From an uncultured Ilyobacter sp. (GTDB lineage: Bacteria; Fusobacteriota; Fusobacteriia; Fusobacteriales; Fusobacteriaceae), in NCBI RefSeq assembly GCF_963668085.1, contig NZ_OY764058.1:806001-870000 (forward strand): a stretch of 64,000 nucleotides of DNA. Direction: 5' to 3'. Of the stretch, positions 1-8,432 are shown in pieces. A program made the position numbers and the translations under genes. The notes under the pieces are model-generated. The model searched no databases, was not told where the DNA came from, and saw only the letters and a program-made list of their open reading frames with translations. The number at the start of each line of letters is the position of its first letter. Position 1 is the stretch's first letter.

Positions 1-767
1 TTGTCCTCTCCTGGATCGCTGTTTTTCTCGCTGTAATTATCTAACTTTACCTCTATAAATTCCTCTAGCCTTTTCTTGGCCTCGATTTCTCCTCCGTAAA
101 AAAAAGAAGACTTAGAAACACTCTTATCTAGTTTCATCTTTTCAAGAACTTTACCTATATTATCTATATCATTATTCAAATTATTCTCATAAAAACAAAA
201 CTTCTTCTTAATGCTCTTATTCACCGAATATTTTACCTCTTCAAAATCATACAAAAATTCATCTAACTGTCTTTTTATCTTTTCCCTTATTGTCCTTGCA
301 GCATACTCCTCCTTCTGTGAGGCGGCTTCTACTGGCACCACAAGATTGGTGTCTATCTCCACAGCCTGACAGTTAATTTTTGAGCTTATTTCAGCCCTCC
401 ATTTTTTCTGTATATTCATATATCCCTTATCACATATTAATAATACAGCGTCTTTGGCTGCCTTTACTATATTGTTCACCATGTCACCGTGAAAAATATA
501 AACTTCTATTTTCCTGGCTTCAAGGGATTTTTTCACATCTTTCAGTCCCTCAAGCATAAAAGAGTAATGCCTTTCATTGGCATCAGGATAGCTGTCTACA
601 AGATTAAAAATAACTATGAGTGGTTTCTTCACCTCATTAGCTTTTAGCACCCCATATTCTAAACAGTGGTTATATCTCGTTCTCTGGCTTCCCTGCATCC
701 AGTAGAGGATATAGTCACCCTTGCCTCTTATCTCTTTTTCATTAATAAGTTTAAACCTTCTTTCCAT
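1..767 (-). CDS. Class II deoxyribodipyrimidine photolyase, N-terminal part (cut by window edge)
   Basis: The minus-strand frame is open from an ATG at 767 (SD-like GAGGG just upstream) to the window edge, giving about 255 residues. The N-terminus reads GDYILYWMQGSQRTRYNHCL, the typical start of class II CPD photolyases, which open with a Rossmann-like antenna domain before the FAD-binding helical domain. The visible part is the antenna domain and linker; the FAD-binding half lies outside the window. The family uses FADH- and light to split cyclobutane pyrimidine dimers. Family assignment rests on recognised sequence; activity cannot be judged without the catalytic half. Confidence 0.8.
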   Translation of the reverse strand, partial: MERRFKLINEKEIRGKGDYILYWMQGSQRTRYNHCLEYGVLKANEVKKPLIVIFNLVDSYPDANERHYSFMLEGLKDVKKSLEARKIEVYIFHGDMVNNIVKAAKDAVLLICDKGYMNIQKKWRAEISSKINCQAVEIDTNLVVPVEAASQKEEYAARTIREKIKRQLDEFLYDFEEVKYSVNKSIKKKFCFYENNLNNDIDNIGKVLEKMKLDKSVSKSSFFYGGEIEAKKRLEEFIEVKLDNYSEKNSDPGED

Positions 768-978
768 TTTCCATCCCTCTTTATTTTTGTGACTACTATA
801 TCTCATATACAAAAAAATACAAAAAAAATTTTTTTAGAAATTATTTTTTTCGAAGTATTTCGATAGAGGAATTATTCAAAATTGAGAGAAAATTGGTTTA
901 GGGATAAATATATTGAAGTTCTTTGACTTGACTTGCTCTTTTATTTCAAAATAAAGTATTGAATTTATTCAAACTTCC

Positions 979-1356
979 GTTACTTTTCCTTGATGAAAAG
1001 TAACCAAAAATCAAGGCCTGTGAAAAATAAGCTAAATGCCTTCGGAAATCTAAGTAAAAATCAAAACTCGCTTTGCTCAAACAGTTGATTTTTTCTAGAG
1101 ATTTCTCTCAGTCATTCTTTACGCTTATTTTATCAATGGCCAAAAGAGTTTCAAAAGATTTAAAAAATCATTTAAATATTTTGAATTATCCTTTAAAAAA
1201 TGCCGTTAAGAAATCATCTTGTGAAATCCACTTTCATTGAAATAAGGAGGTTTACCGACTATATTTCAATAGAAAGTTAGTTCAGAAGGGATTTTAGGTA
1301 TTTTTTAGGGGTGCCTTTTCTTTGGTTACTTTCTTTGGGCAAGCAAAGAAAGTAAC
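979..1356. repeat. Hairpin-bracketed intergenic element
   Basis: No convincing gene lies between 780 and 1440. The stretch is bounded by two related hairpins. The first has a 10-bp stem (979-988 with 995-1004, arm GTTACTTTTC). The second has a perfect 13-bp stem (1325-1337 with 1344-1356, arm GTTACTTTCTTTG) and a 6-nt loop. The shared GTTACTTT arms at both ends suggest a dispersed intergenic repeat or a decayed non-autonomous mobile element. That is inferred from structure; copy number in the genome cannot be seen here. Confidence 0.5.
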
Positions 1357-1444
1357 ACAGCTTTTGGATAAATTCAGTAGTTTATAAAAATTTCCTATAA
1401 GAGCAATTTAAGTTATTTATCGAAATAAAAAAGGAGGCTTTGCA

Positions 1445-2032
1445 ATGAAAGAGAAATACCATGAGATCATATGTATCATCGACAGGTCGGGGTCGATGGA
1501 GGCCATAAAGAGTGATGCTATAGGGGGATTCAACAGTTTTATCGAAGGGCAGAGAAAATTTGACGGTGAAGCAGCTCTCACACTTGTACTTTTCAATGAC
1601 GACTACAAGATTGTTTACGACAGAAGGGATCTTCAGACTGTACCTTTTTTAAATAATACAACCTACGTCCCAGGAGGAACCACTGCCATGTTAGACGCCA
1701 TAGGTAGGACAATAGACAGTGTCGGCGAGCGACTAAGTGATTCTCCTGAGGAAGACAGGCCTGAAAAGGTAATTGTCTCAATTCTTACAGACGGTCTTGA
1801 AAATGCCAGCAAAGAATACACCTACGAACAGATAGGATCTAGGATCAAACGCCAAAAGGAAAAATATAATTGGGAATTCATATTTTTGGCCGCCAATCAA
1901 GATGCTGTGGCATCTGCTAAAATGATCTCCATAGACAAGGACGATGCCGTAGATTTTGATGCCACTCCTGAGGGAATAGCTGATGCACTGTATTCTATGA
2001 ATGAGATGATGAATTACAAAAGAATGAAATAA
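1445..2032 (+). CDS. Small von Willebrand factor A (VWA) domain protein
   Basis: This 195-residue protein is one VWA domain. A MIDAS-like DRSGSM motif lies at about residues 13-18, a threonine-containing GGTTAM stretch at about 77-82, and a TDGLENAS stretch near residue 115. These are the three loops that normally coordinate a divalent metal and bind a partner protein. There is no signal peptide or membrane segment, so it should be cytoplasmic. A good SD (AAGGAGG) precedes the ATG, and a strong terminator follows directly, so it is a single-gene unit. The partner is unknown; the neighbours give no clue. Confidence 0.8.
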   Translation: MKEKYHEIICIIDRSGSMEAIKSDAIGGFNSFIEGQRKFDGEAALTLVLFNDDYKIVYDRRDLQTVPFLNNTTYVPGGTTAMLDAIGRTIDSVGERLSDSPEEDRPEKVIVSILTDGLENASKEYTYEQIGSRIKRQKEKYNWEFIFLAANQDAVASAKMISIDKDDAVDFDATPEGIADALYSMNEMMNYKRMK

Positions 2033-2036
2033 AGTA

Positions 2037-2072
2037 TAGAGGCAGGCTCCTTATTTTGAGAGCCTGCCTCTA
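2037..2072 (+). terminator. Intrinsic terminator after the VWA gene
   Basis: A perfect 13-bp stem (2037-2049 with 2060-2072, arm TAGAGGCAGGCTC) with a 10-nt loop starts five bases after the stop codon. The T-tract is poor, so termination efficiency is uncertain. Confidence 0.75.
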
Positions 2073-2085
2073 TTTAGTAATTAAC

Positions 2086-2275
2086 TCAAGTTGCTGCTAT
2101 ATTTAGCTCATTAAAAGCAATATAATTTTTTGTCAAATCAAAATTATAATCTTCTAAAGCTGTAATTTCCTCTAATATCTACAGATAATATTTTGTACTT
2201 AATGGCAAAACCCTTTCATCTATCACTTATAAAAATCATGATCCAAATGTATTTCACATCCAGGAAACAAGAATA
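2086..2275 (-). pseudogene. Degenerate 3' remnant of an unknown gene
   Basis: Read on the minus strand, the last ~27 codons end in EITALEDYNFDL followed by a tail and a TGA. Upstream, KYKIL continues the similarity in a frame shifted by one base, with stop codons before it. The pieces match a second remnant at 19447-19640 (YKILPGSIIEITLFKDYNFD). A one-base length difference between the two copies accounts for the frameshift. The family is not recognised. No start codon or intact frame remains. Confidence 0.5.
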
Positions 2276-2290
2276 CAATCGCAAGTTTTT

Positions 2291-3226
2291 TTAAAAGATA
2301 AACTCTGTTAAAATTGCATAAAATGGTATGGTTACAATTACCAAAATTGTAGAAAGACCTACAAGTTTAGATGCTTCCTTTGGACTTTTGTTGTAATATC
2401 CGCTGACTATTGCTACATTGGTCATTAGTGGCATTGTTGTTTGTATAAAATAAACTTTTTTTAGAAGCAGTGGAAGAGTCAAAAAACCATCGGCTATTTT
2501 TATGATAATAAAGACAATAGCTGGAGCTATAACAAATTTTGAAACCAATCCTATTACTGATTCAAAGTCAGGTTTCAAGGATTTTATTCCCAGGCTATAC
2601 ATAGATGTTCCTAGATAAAGCATGGCAAGAGGAGTGGTCATTCCACCAATATATTTCATATAAGTTGCGATAAATCCTGGTATAGGAACTTTGAATAACA
2701 GCAAAATCACCCCTATAAAAAATGCCGTAGTGGTGGGAGTCAAAAGTTTTTTTAAACCCTCTCTTATATTTCCTTCTCCTTGTACACAATATATACCGTA
2801 GGTCCAAAAGAAAGTAGTACTAGCAAAATAATAAAGAAAAATATAGGGTATACTTTCATCTCCAAAAAGAGCTATGTTTACAGGGAGTCCTACAAATATA
2901 GTATTTGCAAATATAAATGAAATTTGAAAAAGTGCCTTTCTCTTTATATGCTTGCTGAGAATAATCACCTTAGAAGCTATTATTAAAACAATAATTATAG
3001 CAAAAGATAAACCCAACCACTGGGCGGATTTTATAAGCCCTTCCCTTGTAAAACGTCCAGTAAGACCTTGGATTATAAGTGCAGGGAGGCATATTTTTAA
3101 TACAAGTTGAGAAAAAAGTTTGTTACTTTCCTCCCCCAATACCTCTTTTTTAGTTAAAAAACATCCTGTGCCTACCATTAACATTACAAGTATAACACTG
3201 CTGATTATTCTACTCAAATGTATCAC
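2291..3226 (-). CDS. AEC (auxin efflux carrier) family transporter
   Basis: A 311-residue, very hydrophobic protein with about ten predicted membrane segments in two halves. An N-terminal hairpin is followed by KLVLKICLPALIIQGL, the typical LPAL region of the AEC family, which moves organic anions such as malate or malonate in bacteria. It is the last gene of the minus-strand nicotinate operon, 30 bp after the PF06684 gene. From position it could export a pathway product or import a dicarboxylate; this is inference. No terminator is obvious downstream before the pseudogene remnant. Confidence 0.75.
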   Translation of the reverse strand: MIHLSRIISSVILVMLMVGTGCFLTKKEVLGEESNKLFSQLVLKICLPALIIQGLTGRFTREGLIKSAQWLGLSFAIIIVLIIASKVIILSKHIKRKALFQISFIFANTIFVGLPVNIALFGDESIPYIFLYYFASTTFFWTYGIYCVQGEGNIREGLKKLLTPTTTAFFIGVILLLFKVPIPGFIATYMKYIGGMTTPLAMLYLGTSMYSLGIKSLKPDFESVIGLVSKFVIAPAIVFIIIKIADGFLTLPLLLKKVYFIQTTMPLMTNVAIVSGYYNKSPKEASKLVGLSTILVIVTIPFYAILTEFIF

Positions 3227-3256
3227 TCCTAAAATATTTCAATTCTATGCTATTAT

Positions 3257-3844
3257 TTACCTCAATCCGTCTTCACATTTGGCCTCATCTTTTTCCAGAC
3301 CACCTACTCTAGGATGGGGTCTGCCACAATTTGTAATAGATAAAATAACAACTATTTCATCGCCTCTTGGAGCGTCTGGGATTCTTACTTCCATAGCATC
3401 AAAATGAGACCTTACAAATGCCGCATCTTTATAGTGTAACGGAACATCTATTGTACACCCTGGGTAGCCCATTTTCTTGGAGGAAGGAATAATTGCTTTT
3501 CCTCCACCAACTTCATCACGAAACGGTTTTCCCAATTTTGGATGTAGTATACTAGCAGCATGCTCTAGCTCTCCGTTCCCCCCTACAATTGCGGCTTTCC
3601 CATAACTTTCAACTTCACCCATTTCCATTCCAGCCGCTTCTAATGCTTTTTTGGTAAGTATAGGGGCGATTTCAACGCTCCATTCAGTCAGTTGAGATAA
3701 ATCTTCAACATACTTTCCTGCAAAAGGATTTTTAATAATTACTGCCGCTGAAGATCTTTTGTTAACTTTTCCTTGGATAGTTTTTCCCCCGTCTATCATG
3801 ATCTCTTCTACAAAAGTACAAAATTTTCTAATCTTAATATCCAT
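3257..3844 (-). CDS. PF06684 (DUF1185, 'amino acid synthesis') family protein
   Basis: A 195-residue cytoplasmic protein starting at the ATG at 3844, which has an ideal AGGAGG eight bases upstream; an upstream in-frame start would overlap the previous gene. The sequence KNPFAGKYVEDLSQL near residue 40, followed by a glycine-rich GGNGELEHAA stretch and a conserved HPRVGGL near the C-terminus, looks like the DUF1185 family. These proteins have a chorismate-mutase-like fold in solved structures but no firm function. Its place in the operon, directly after the UPF0280-like gene and hnr, suggests a role in the nicotinate ring-opening branch, possibly handling a labile intermediate. That role is inference. 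Confidence 0.65.
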   Translation of the reverse strand: MDIKIRKFCTFVEEIMIDGGKTIQGKVNKRSSAAVIIKNPFAGKYVEDLSQLTEWSVEIAPILTKKALEAAGMEMGEVESYGKAAIVGGNGELEHAASILHPKLGKPFRDEVGGGKAIIPSSKKMGYPGCTIDVPLHYKDAAFVRSHFDAMEVRIPDAPRGDEIVVILSITNCGRPHPRVGGLEKDEAKCEDGLR

Positions 3845-3860
3845 AAACTCCTCCTGATAT

Positions 3861-4706
3861 CTAATTTTTATTTTCAATATAATTGATATTATCTGGGACC
3901 ATTACAATTTCATTTTTAACACATAATAACGCTCCCTTTATTATTCCTTTTTCATATAATTTTTCCGCAGCGTTTGCTCCGTTCAATAGTGCTTGATAGA
4001 TTTTATCTATAGGAATATTACCGACACTCAAGGTAACCATATGTCCTGGGATATCGGTACCAGAATCAATATCTTCTGCAAAACAACGAGTAATTCTTTC
4101 ATCTTCAACATTGGTCATATTACCTAAATATGTTGCACAGGCATCTGCCACCGCTGCATTATCTGCCAATACAACCGAAGCAGTTGCAACACCCTTTGTG
4201 AAGCTTCTCCCTCCCAATCCACTTGTGCAGATTCCTCGGATATTCATATCGTCGGTGATTGTCATTACCAATTGATTTCTGCTCAAATCTCTATTTAAAG
4301 GAATTCCAATTTTTACCGGATTACCGCTCATATCTTTAAAAGCTATGTCTCCACCATTGTTTATTATTACTCTACTTGCACCCAACTCTATGGCTTTCTC
4401 TAAAGCTATATCTGAAAAAGAACCTGCTACAGCCCCTAGTACATTTATAGTTTTATCTCCACATCTATTTACACCAGTAATCATTTTATTCAAAACTTTA
4501 GGATAATCCTCATTAAGATCCTGAAGAGAGTTCAGCTCTTTTAATTGAGGCATATATTTTAATAAGTTTTGTAATTCACCGATGATATAATTTGCAACTT
4601 TAAATGCTATTTCAGTGTTTCTCATAGAACCAACTTTTATATCCAAAGTCATTTGAATTGGCCCGTAATTAATAAAGACTCTCTTATCATCTAATTCCTG
4701 AATCAT
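3861..4706 (-). CDS. UPF0280 / ApbE-like protein, candidate flavin transferase for Hnr
   Basis: 281 residues, no signal peptide. The core INNGGDIAF (about 172-180) and GICTSGLGGRSFTKGVATASVVL (about 199-221) resemble the Asp/Gly-rich flavin and metal binding core of ApbE FMN transferases, the superfamily of UPF0280. The gene follows hnr with only 2 bp between them, implying translational coupling. E. barkeri 6-hydroxynicotinate reductase carries covalent flavin, so a dedicated cytoplasmic flavin transferase for Hnr is a sensible reading. Family membership is seen; the target is inferred. A role unrelated to flavin, such as a metal-dependent hydrolase-like fold, cannot be excluded. Confidence 0.65.
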   Translation of the reverse strand: MIQELDDKRVFINYGPIQMTLDIKVGSMRNTEIAFKVANYIIGELQNLLKYMPQLKELNSLQDLNEDYPKVLNKMITGVNRCGDKTINVLGAVAGSFSDIALEKAIELGASRVIINNGGDIAFKDMSGNPVKIGIPLNRDLSRNQLVMTITDDMNIRGICTSGLGGRSFTKGVATASVVLADNAAVADACATYLGNMTNVEDERITRCFAEDIDSGTDIPGHMVTLSVGNIPIDKIYQALLNGANAAEKLYEKGIIKGALLCVKNEIVMVPDNINYIENKN

Positions 4707-4708
4707 AA

Positions 4709-6226
4709 TTATCCCTCTAAATTCAATTTCTTTAGTAATTCTTTTTTTGTTAGAATTTCCTCAACATGGCCACCAAGCTGTTGGTATTTCTCTCGTGTCA
4801 TAGTATATTCGATGGGTGCTACAGTTGCCGGTGTAGGAACCCATGTAGTCGATTCAGGTACCATTTTTTCTACTGCTACCATAAAGTTTATTCCGCCTCC
4901 AGGTAGGATAAATGTTGGTGCACCTGCTACTGTCATATGTACTTCCTCTCTGTGTATGGCATCTGTAAGCTTCTTAGGAAAATTTGTCACACCAGCTCTA
5001 GCGCTTCCACCTGTCCCACCTGTGTAAACAACTGAAACTTTTGCCTCTTCACAAGTTTTGGAAATAAGCCTTACAACATCGGCCATTTCCTCAGTCAAAG
5101 GTAGCTCTTCCACATCTCCACCCTCTTTTATTTCCAGCAATGCAGCCTTTTGTCCCGTGGTTTCAGTCACCAATATTTTGTATCCTGGTTTTGCAGTATT
5201 CATGTCAATGGATTTTACTGCATTCAATGGGTTATCTATTTTTGTTCCACCCCATCCATGACCATGCTCACCAAAATACCGTCCTCTAGTACTCTTTGTC
5301 CCTGTTGGAACAATACCACTATATTTCATACCTACTTCTTCGCCGGCAAAATGCTCAGAAAGCAATCCTATTACATGATAATCAAGAATAATTGCCTCAT
5401 CTACTACTTTACACAAATTTCTTGCAAACATACCAATTGTGGCACTTCCACATCCAACTCTCATCAGTTTTTCTTTTTTCCCATCTATAATTGGTGATTC
5501 CCCTTGTTTAATTTTTATAACACTTCCCTGGTCAATTTTCAGTTGGACTTCTCTTCCGTTTGCAAGATCTACAATTGTTTTGGCAACTATGAATCCATCA
5601 TTGCCGTTGCTTAATAGATTTGCTCCACCTATAGTAAGCATTTTTGAACCATATTCTTCAGTAGTTACCATACCTACTACTTTACCATCTCTTTTTACTT
5701 TTGCACCTTCTTCCCCTATATGCATATTTGTATCAATCTTCACCTTAACGCCGCTATAGCTCAATGGTGCTTCTGTTACAACTGTAACAACATCCACACC
5801 TTCTACATTTTCTTGAACTATAAAAGGGGCTGGACGACAACATGGATAATTAGTTCCACTGCCCACTGCAGTAATTACAGGCTTATATGGAAGATTCTTT
5901 TTTTCTGGTATTGTAGTGATAGCATCAACTACAAGTTTTCTACTTCTTGTAATATTCCCATCGATGTTGATATACCTTTTGCAGGCTCCACCCATACCAA
6001 GGGGAATTGCACAGTTTACGGGACAATTAGTACATTTCATAGAATTACTCTTTTCTTCTGTCGTTTTTTCTATAGCGCCGAAAGGACAAACTCTTAAACA
6101 GATGCCACAGCTCACACAGTTATCTTTCATTATAGCTTTTTTATCTAGCATATCAATTGCCGATATAGGGCAGTTGTTAGCACAAATTTTACAACCTTTA
6201 CATTTTTTCAAGTCTATTTTAATCAT
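4709..6226 (-). CDS. hnr: 6-hydroxynicotinate reductase (iron-sulfur flavoprotein)
   Basis: 505 residues. Residues 1-50 carry two [4Fe-4S] ferredoxin motifs (C9-x2-C12-x2-C15-x3-C19 and C37-x2-C40-x2-C43-x3-C47). A further cysteine group CTNCPVNC plus a downstream Cys at about 64-82 could hold the [2Fe-2S] cluster reported for the E. barkeri enzyme. The long C-terminal part has glycine-rich stretches such as TGGTGGSARAGVTNF and GAPTFILPGGGINFM. The enzyme reduces 6-hydroxynicotinate to 1,4,5,6-tetrahydro-6-oxonicotinate with ferredoxin-level electrons. The neighbours ena, hgd and ndh make the assignment strong; without them it would be only an Fe-S protein. Confidence 0.82.
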   Translation of the reverse strand: MIKIDLKKCKGCKICANNCPISAIDMLDKKAIMKDNCVSCGICLRVCPFGAIEKTTEEKSNSMKCTNCPVNCAIPLGMGGACKRYINIDGNITRSRKLVVDAITTIPEKKNLPYKPVITAVGSGTNYPCCRPAPFIVQENVEGVDVVTVVTEAPLSYSGVKVKIDTNMHIGEEGAKVKRDGKVVGMVTTEEYGSKMLTIGGANLLSNGNDGFIVAKTIVDLANGREVQLKIDQGSVIKIKQGESPIIDGKKEKLMRVGCGSATIGMFARNLCKVVDEAIILDYHVIGLLSEHFAGEEVGMKYSGIVPTGTKSTRGRYFGEHGHGWGGTKIDNPLNAVKSIDMNTAKPGYKILVTETTGQKAALLEIKEGGDVEELPLTEEMADVVRLISKTCEEAKVSVVYTGGTGGSARAGVTNFPKKLTDAIHREEVHMTVAGAPTFILPGGGINFMVAVEKMVPESTTWVPTPATVAPIEYTMTREKYQQLGGHVEEILTKKELLKKLNLEG

Positions 6227-6330
6227 TAATTTTCTCCTTTATACCTCTTGCCACATATCCTAGATAGAGTATCCTAAATTTTATATAGAAAGTAACTATA
6301 CCTAAATCTAAGTTTCTATAGATTAAAGTA

Positions 6331-7491
6331 TTAAGAAATAGTTGGCTTATTTGTTGCAGGTGGAGTATTCCTGCTCTTTGTAACCAGTATCTCTCCATCT
6401 ATTATTACGCTTGCGATCCCTGGTAAGTCACCTGCTTCCAATGCTTTTAAACTGTCTGTTCCCACTGAACCCATCGGAGCATCCATTAGAACAAAATCCG
6501 CTGCTTTCCCTTCTTCAATTATACCCACGTTTAAATCAAAGGCTTTTGCTGTATTTCCTGTTGCAAAACATATTGCTTGTTCTGGAGTAGCCTTGGTTTC
6601 TGACGCTATATAGGAAATAGTTCTTAAAACTCCCAGTGGGATTATTCCAGATCCCGAAGGGGAATCATTTCCAATTATTAATCTTTCTAGGTCTTGTTTT
6701 TCTACTAATTTATTTACAACATGCTTCATAACTTTAAAATTTCCACATTGGACCACTTCTAAAGTCAATTTTGTTTCATCAATAAGTGTATCAACTTCAG
6801 TCAACGGTATTGCCGTCGGTCCACCATTTATATGTGAAACAACATCTGGGTTTGTTTTTATTACATCATCTGCTGATATCGAGCTACTTCCAGGTATCGA
6901 CGTTCCACCTGTATGCATCATAACCTTAAATCCATTCTTTTTTGCCCATTTTACCATTATCGAAGCTTCCTCAGGATCCTTCACTGATCCTAGTCCTATT
7001 TCTCCAACTATATTAACTCCTTCCTTGGCCAATTCTTCAAAATCTTTTTCCACCAACCCTTTTTCTAATATCAATGACCCTCCGTGAAGTTTGACTCCAC
7101 CAGGTCTTACATTTTGAGATGATTTTTTCCCTAATATTGCCAAAGCTTTTGTTCCCGATGGATCTTTTGGCCTGCCTGGAGTGTGTGGTTCTCCTGCTGA
7201 TATCATCGTTGTTACTCCACCATGTAATGAGCTTGATATAAATCCTACTGTATTTTGTCTTGGAGTAAAATCTCCTAATACAGGGTGGACATGTGAATCC
7301 AATAATCCCGGTGCAACTGTTATTCCATTAGCATCGATTATCTTATTACAAGGATATTCTGTTAATAAATCTTCATTACCAATTTTTTTTATTATCCCGT
7401 CTGCAACAATAATTGTTGTTGCCTTTCTAATTGGATTAGCAACATCCCCTGTTATCAAAACTCCTATATTTTTAATCCCTAGCATCTTCAT
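6331..7491 (-). CDS. ena: Enamidase (amidohydrolase superfamily)
   Basis: 386 residues. The amidohydrolase metal motif HVH lies in GLLDSHVHPVLGDF (about 62-75). Later ligands are visible as KVMMHTGG (His near 192), VVSHINGG (His near 215) and GNDSPSGSG (Asp near 275). The family member from E. barkeri is a bifunctional Fe-Zn enzyme of the same length that opens 1,4,5,6-tetrahydro-6-oxonicotinate to ammonia and (S)-2-formylglutarate. Flanking by hnr and hgd, the enzymes before and after it in the pathway, supports this over a dihydroorotase- or imidazolonepropionase-like role. Confidence 0.82.
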   Translation of the reverse strand: MKMLGIKNIGVLITGDVANPIRKATTIIVADGIIKKIGNEDLLTEYPCNKIIDANGITVAPGLLDSHVHPVLGDFTPRQNTVGFISSSLHGGVTTMISAGEPHTPGRPKDPSGTKALAILGKKSSQNVRPGGVKLHGGSLILEKGLVEKDFEELAKEGVNIVGEIGLGSVKDPEEASIMVKWAKKNGFKVMMHTGGTSIPGSSSISADDVIKTNPDVVSHINGGPTAIPLTEVDTLIDETKLTLEVVQCGNFKVMKHVVNKLVEKQDLERLIIGNDSPSGSGIIPLGVLRTISYIASETKATPEQAICFATGNTAKAFDLNVGIIEEGKAADFVLMDAPMGSVGTDSLKALEAGDLPGIASVIIDGEILVTKSRNTPPATNKPTIS

Positions 7492-7514
7492 TAATAGCCT
7501 CCTTACTGGAAAAA

Positions 7515-8402
7515 TTATTTTCTAACTGAAACATTCAGCCATTTCTCATACAGATTTATGACAGCTGATATATCTTTTTTACCCAATCCTTCCGCTCTTG
7601 CTGTCTCAAACATTTGTTGAGCTATATTCCCCATAAACATAGGCGCATTTAGCTCCTTTGCAGTGGATATGGCTAGTTGTAAATCTTTATATTGTAGGTC
7701 TATCATAAATCCAGGCTCAAAATTACCCTGGGATATGAAGTTTTCATACTTTGCTTTTAATGCATAAGAACTACCTGAACTCTGACTTATAATTTCATAT
7801 AAGAGGTCTGGCTTTATTCCTGCCTTTGTTCCCAAGGCCAGCGCTTCAGCGCAAGCTACCATATTTATTCCTAAAAGCATGTTATTTATAAGTTTTACAG
7901 TATCACCAGCTCCAACTCCACCTACATAATTTACTTTTTTAGCTATGCAATCTAAAATTGGTCTAACCTTTTCCAATACTTCTATTTTGCCTCCTGCCAT
8001 TATGGTCAGCGTACCTTCTTTAGCACCTTTAGCACCTCCGCTGACAGGTGCATCAATTACCTCTATACATTTTTTAATACATTTTTCAGAAATATTTTGA
8101 ATGACTTTAGGTGTAATACTGCTTAAATCTACTATTACTGCTCCTTCCTTTGCAGCTTCTAATATCCCGTCTTTTCCCAGTATAACATCCTCTACTATTT
8201 TAGAATTAGGTAGCGAAGTCATTATCACATCACACCCTTCAGCGGCATCAGCCGGTGAATTCCCTACTTCAGCTCCGATTTCTTCCAATTCAGTCATCGT
8301 CTCTTTTATCACATCATAAACTTTTAACTTATAGTCACAATTCAAAATATTAATTGCCATGCTTTTACCCATGACACCTAATCCAATAAAACCAACTTTC
8401 AC
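7515..8402 (-). CDS. hgd: 2-(Hydroxymethyl)glutarate dehydrogenase (beta-hydroxyacid dehydrogenase family)
   Basis: 295 residues. The N-terminal Rossmann fingerprint GLGVMGKSMA lies at about 7-16. The family substrate signature DAPVSGGAKGAKEGTL lies at about 117-132, and the catalytic lysine in VKLINNMLLG near 170. This is the 3-hydroxyisobutyrate/6-phosphogluconate dehydrogenase fold. In E. barkeri the equivalent enzyme reduces (S)-2-formylglutarate to (S)-2-(hydroxymethyl)glutarate with NADH, and here the gene directly precedes ena in the same transcript. By sequence alone tartronate semialdehyde reductase would be an equal guess; the context decides. Confidence 0.8.
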   Translation of the reverse strand: MKVGFIGLGVMGKSMAINILNCDYKLKVYDVIKETMTELEEIGAEVGNSPADAAEGCDVIMTSLPNSKIVEDVILGKDGILEAAKEGAVIVDLSSITPKVIQNISEKCIKKCIEVIDAPVSGGAKGAKEGTLTIMAGGKIEVLEKVRPILDCIAKKVNYVGGVGAGDTVKLINNMLLGINMVACAEALALGTKAGIKPDLLYEIISQSSGSSYALKAKYENFISQGNFEPGFMIDLQYKDLQLAISTAKELNAPMFMGNIAQQMFETARAEGLGKKDISAVINLYEKWLNVSVRK

Positions 8403-8432
8403 ATTAATCCCCCAATTTATCTTTATTTATTA

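Noticed and set aside
666..866. Plus-strand open frame
   Set aside because: It is antisense to the start of the photolyase gene, has no SD and has a low-complexity tail.
4812..6263. Several plus-strand frames opposite hnr
   Set aside because: All are shadows of the long hnr frame and have no SDs or family features.
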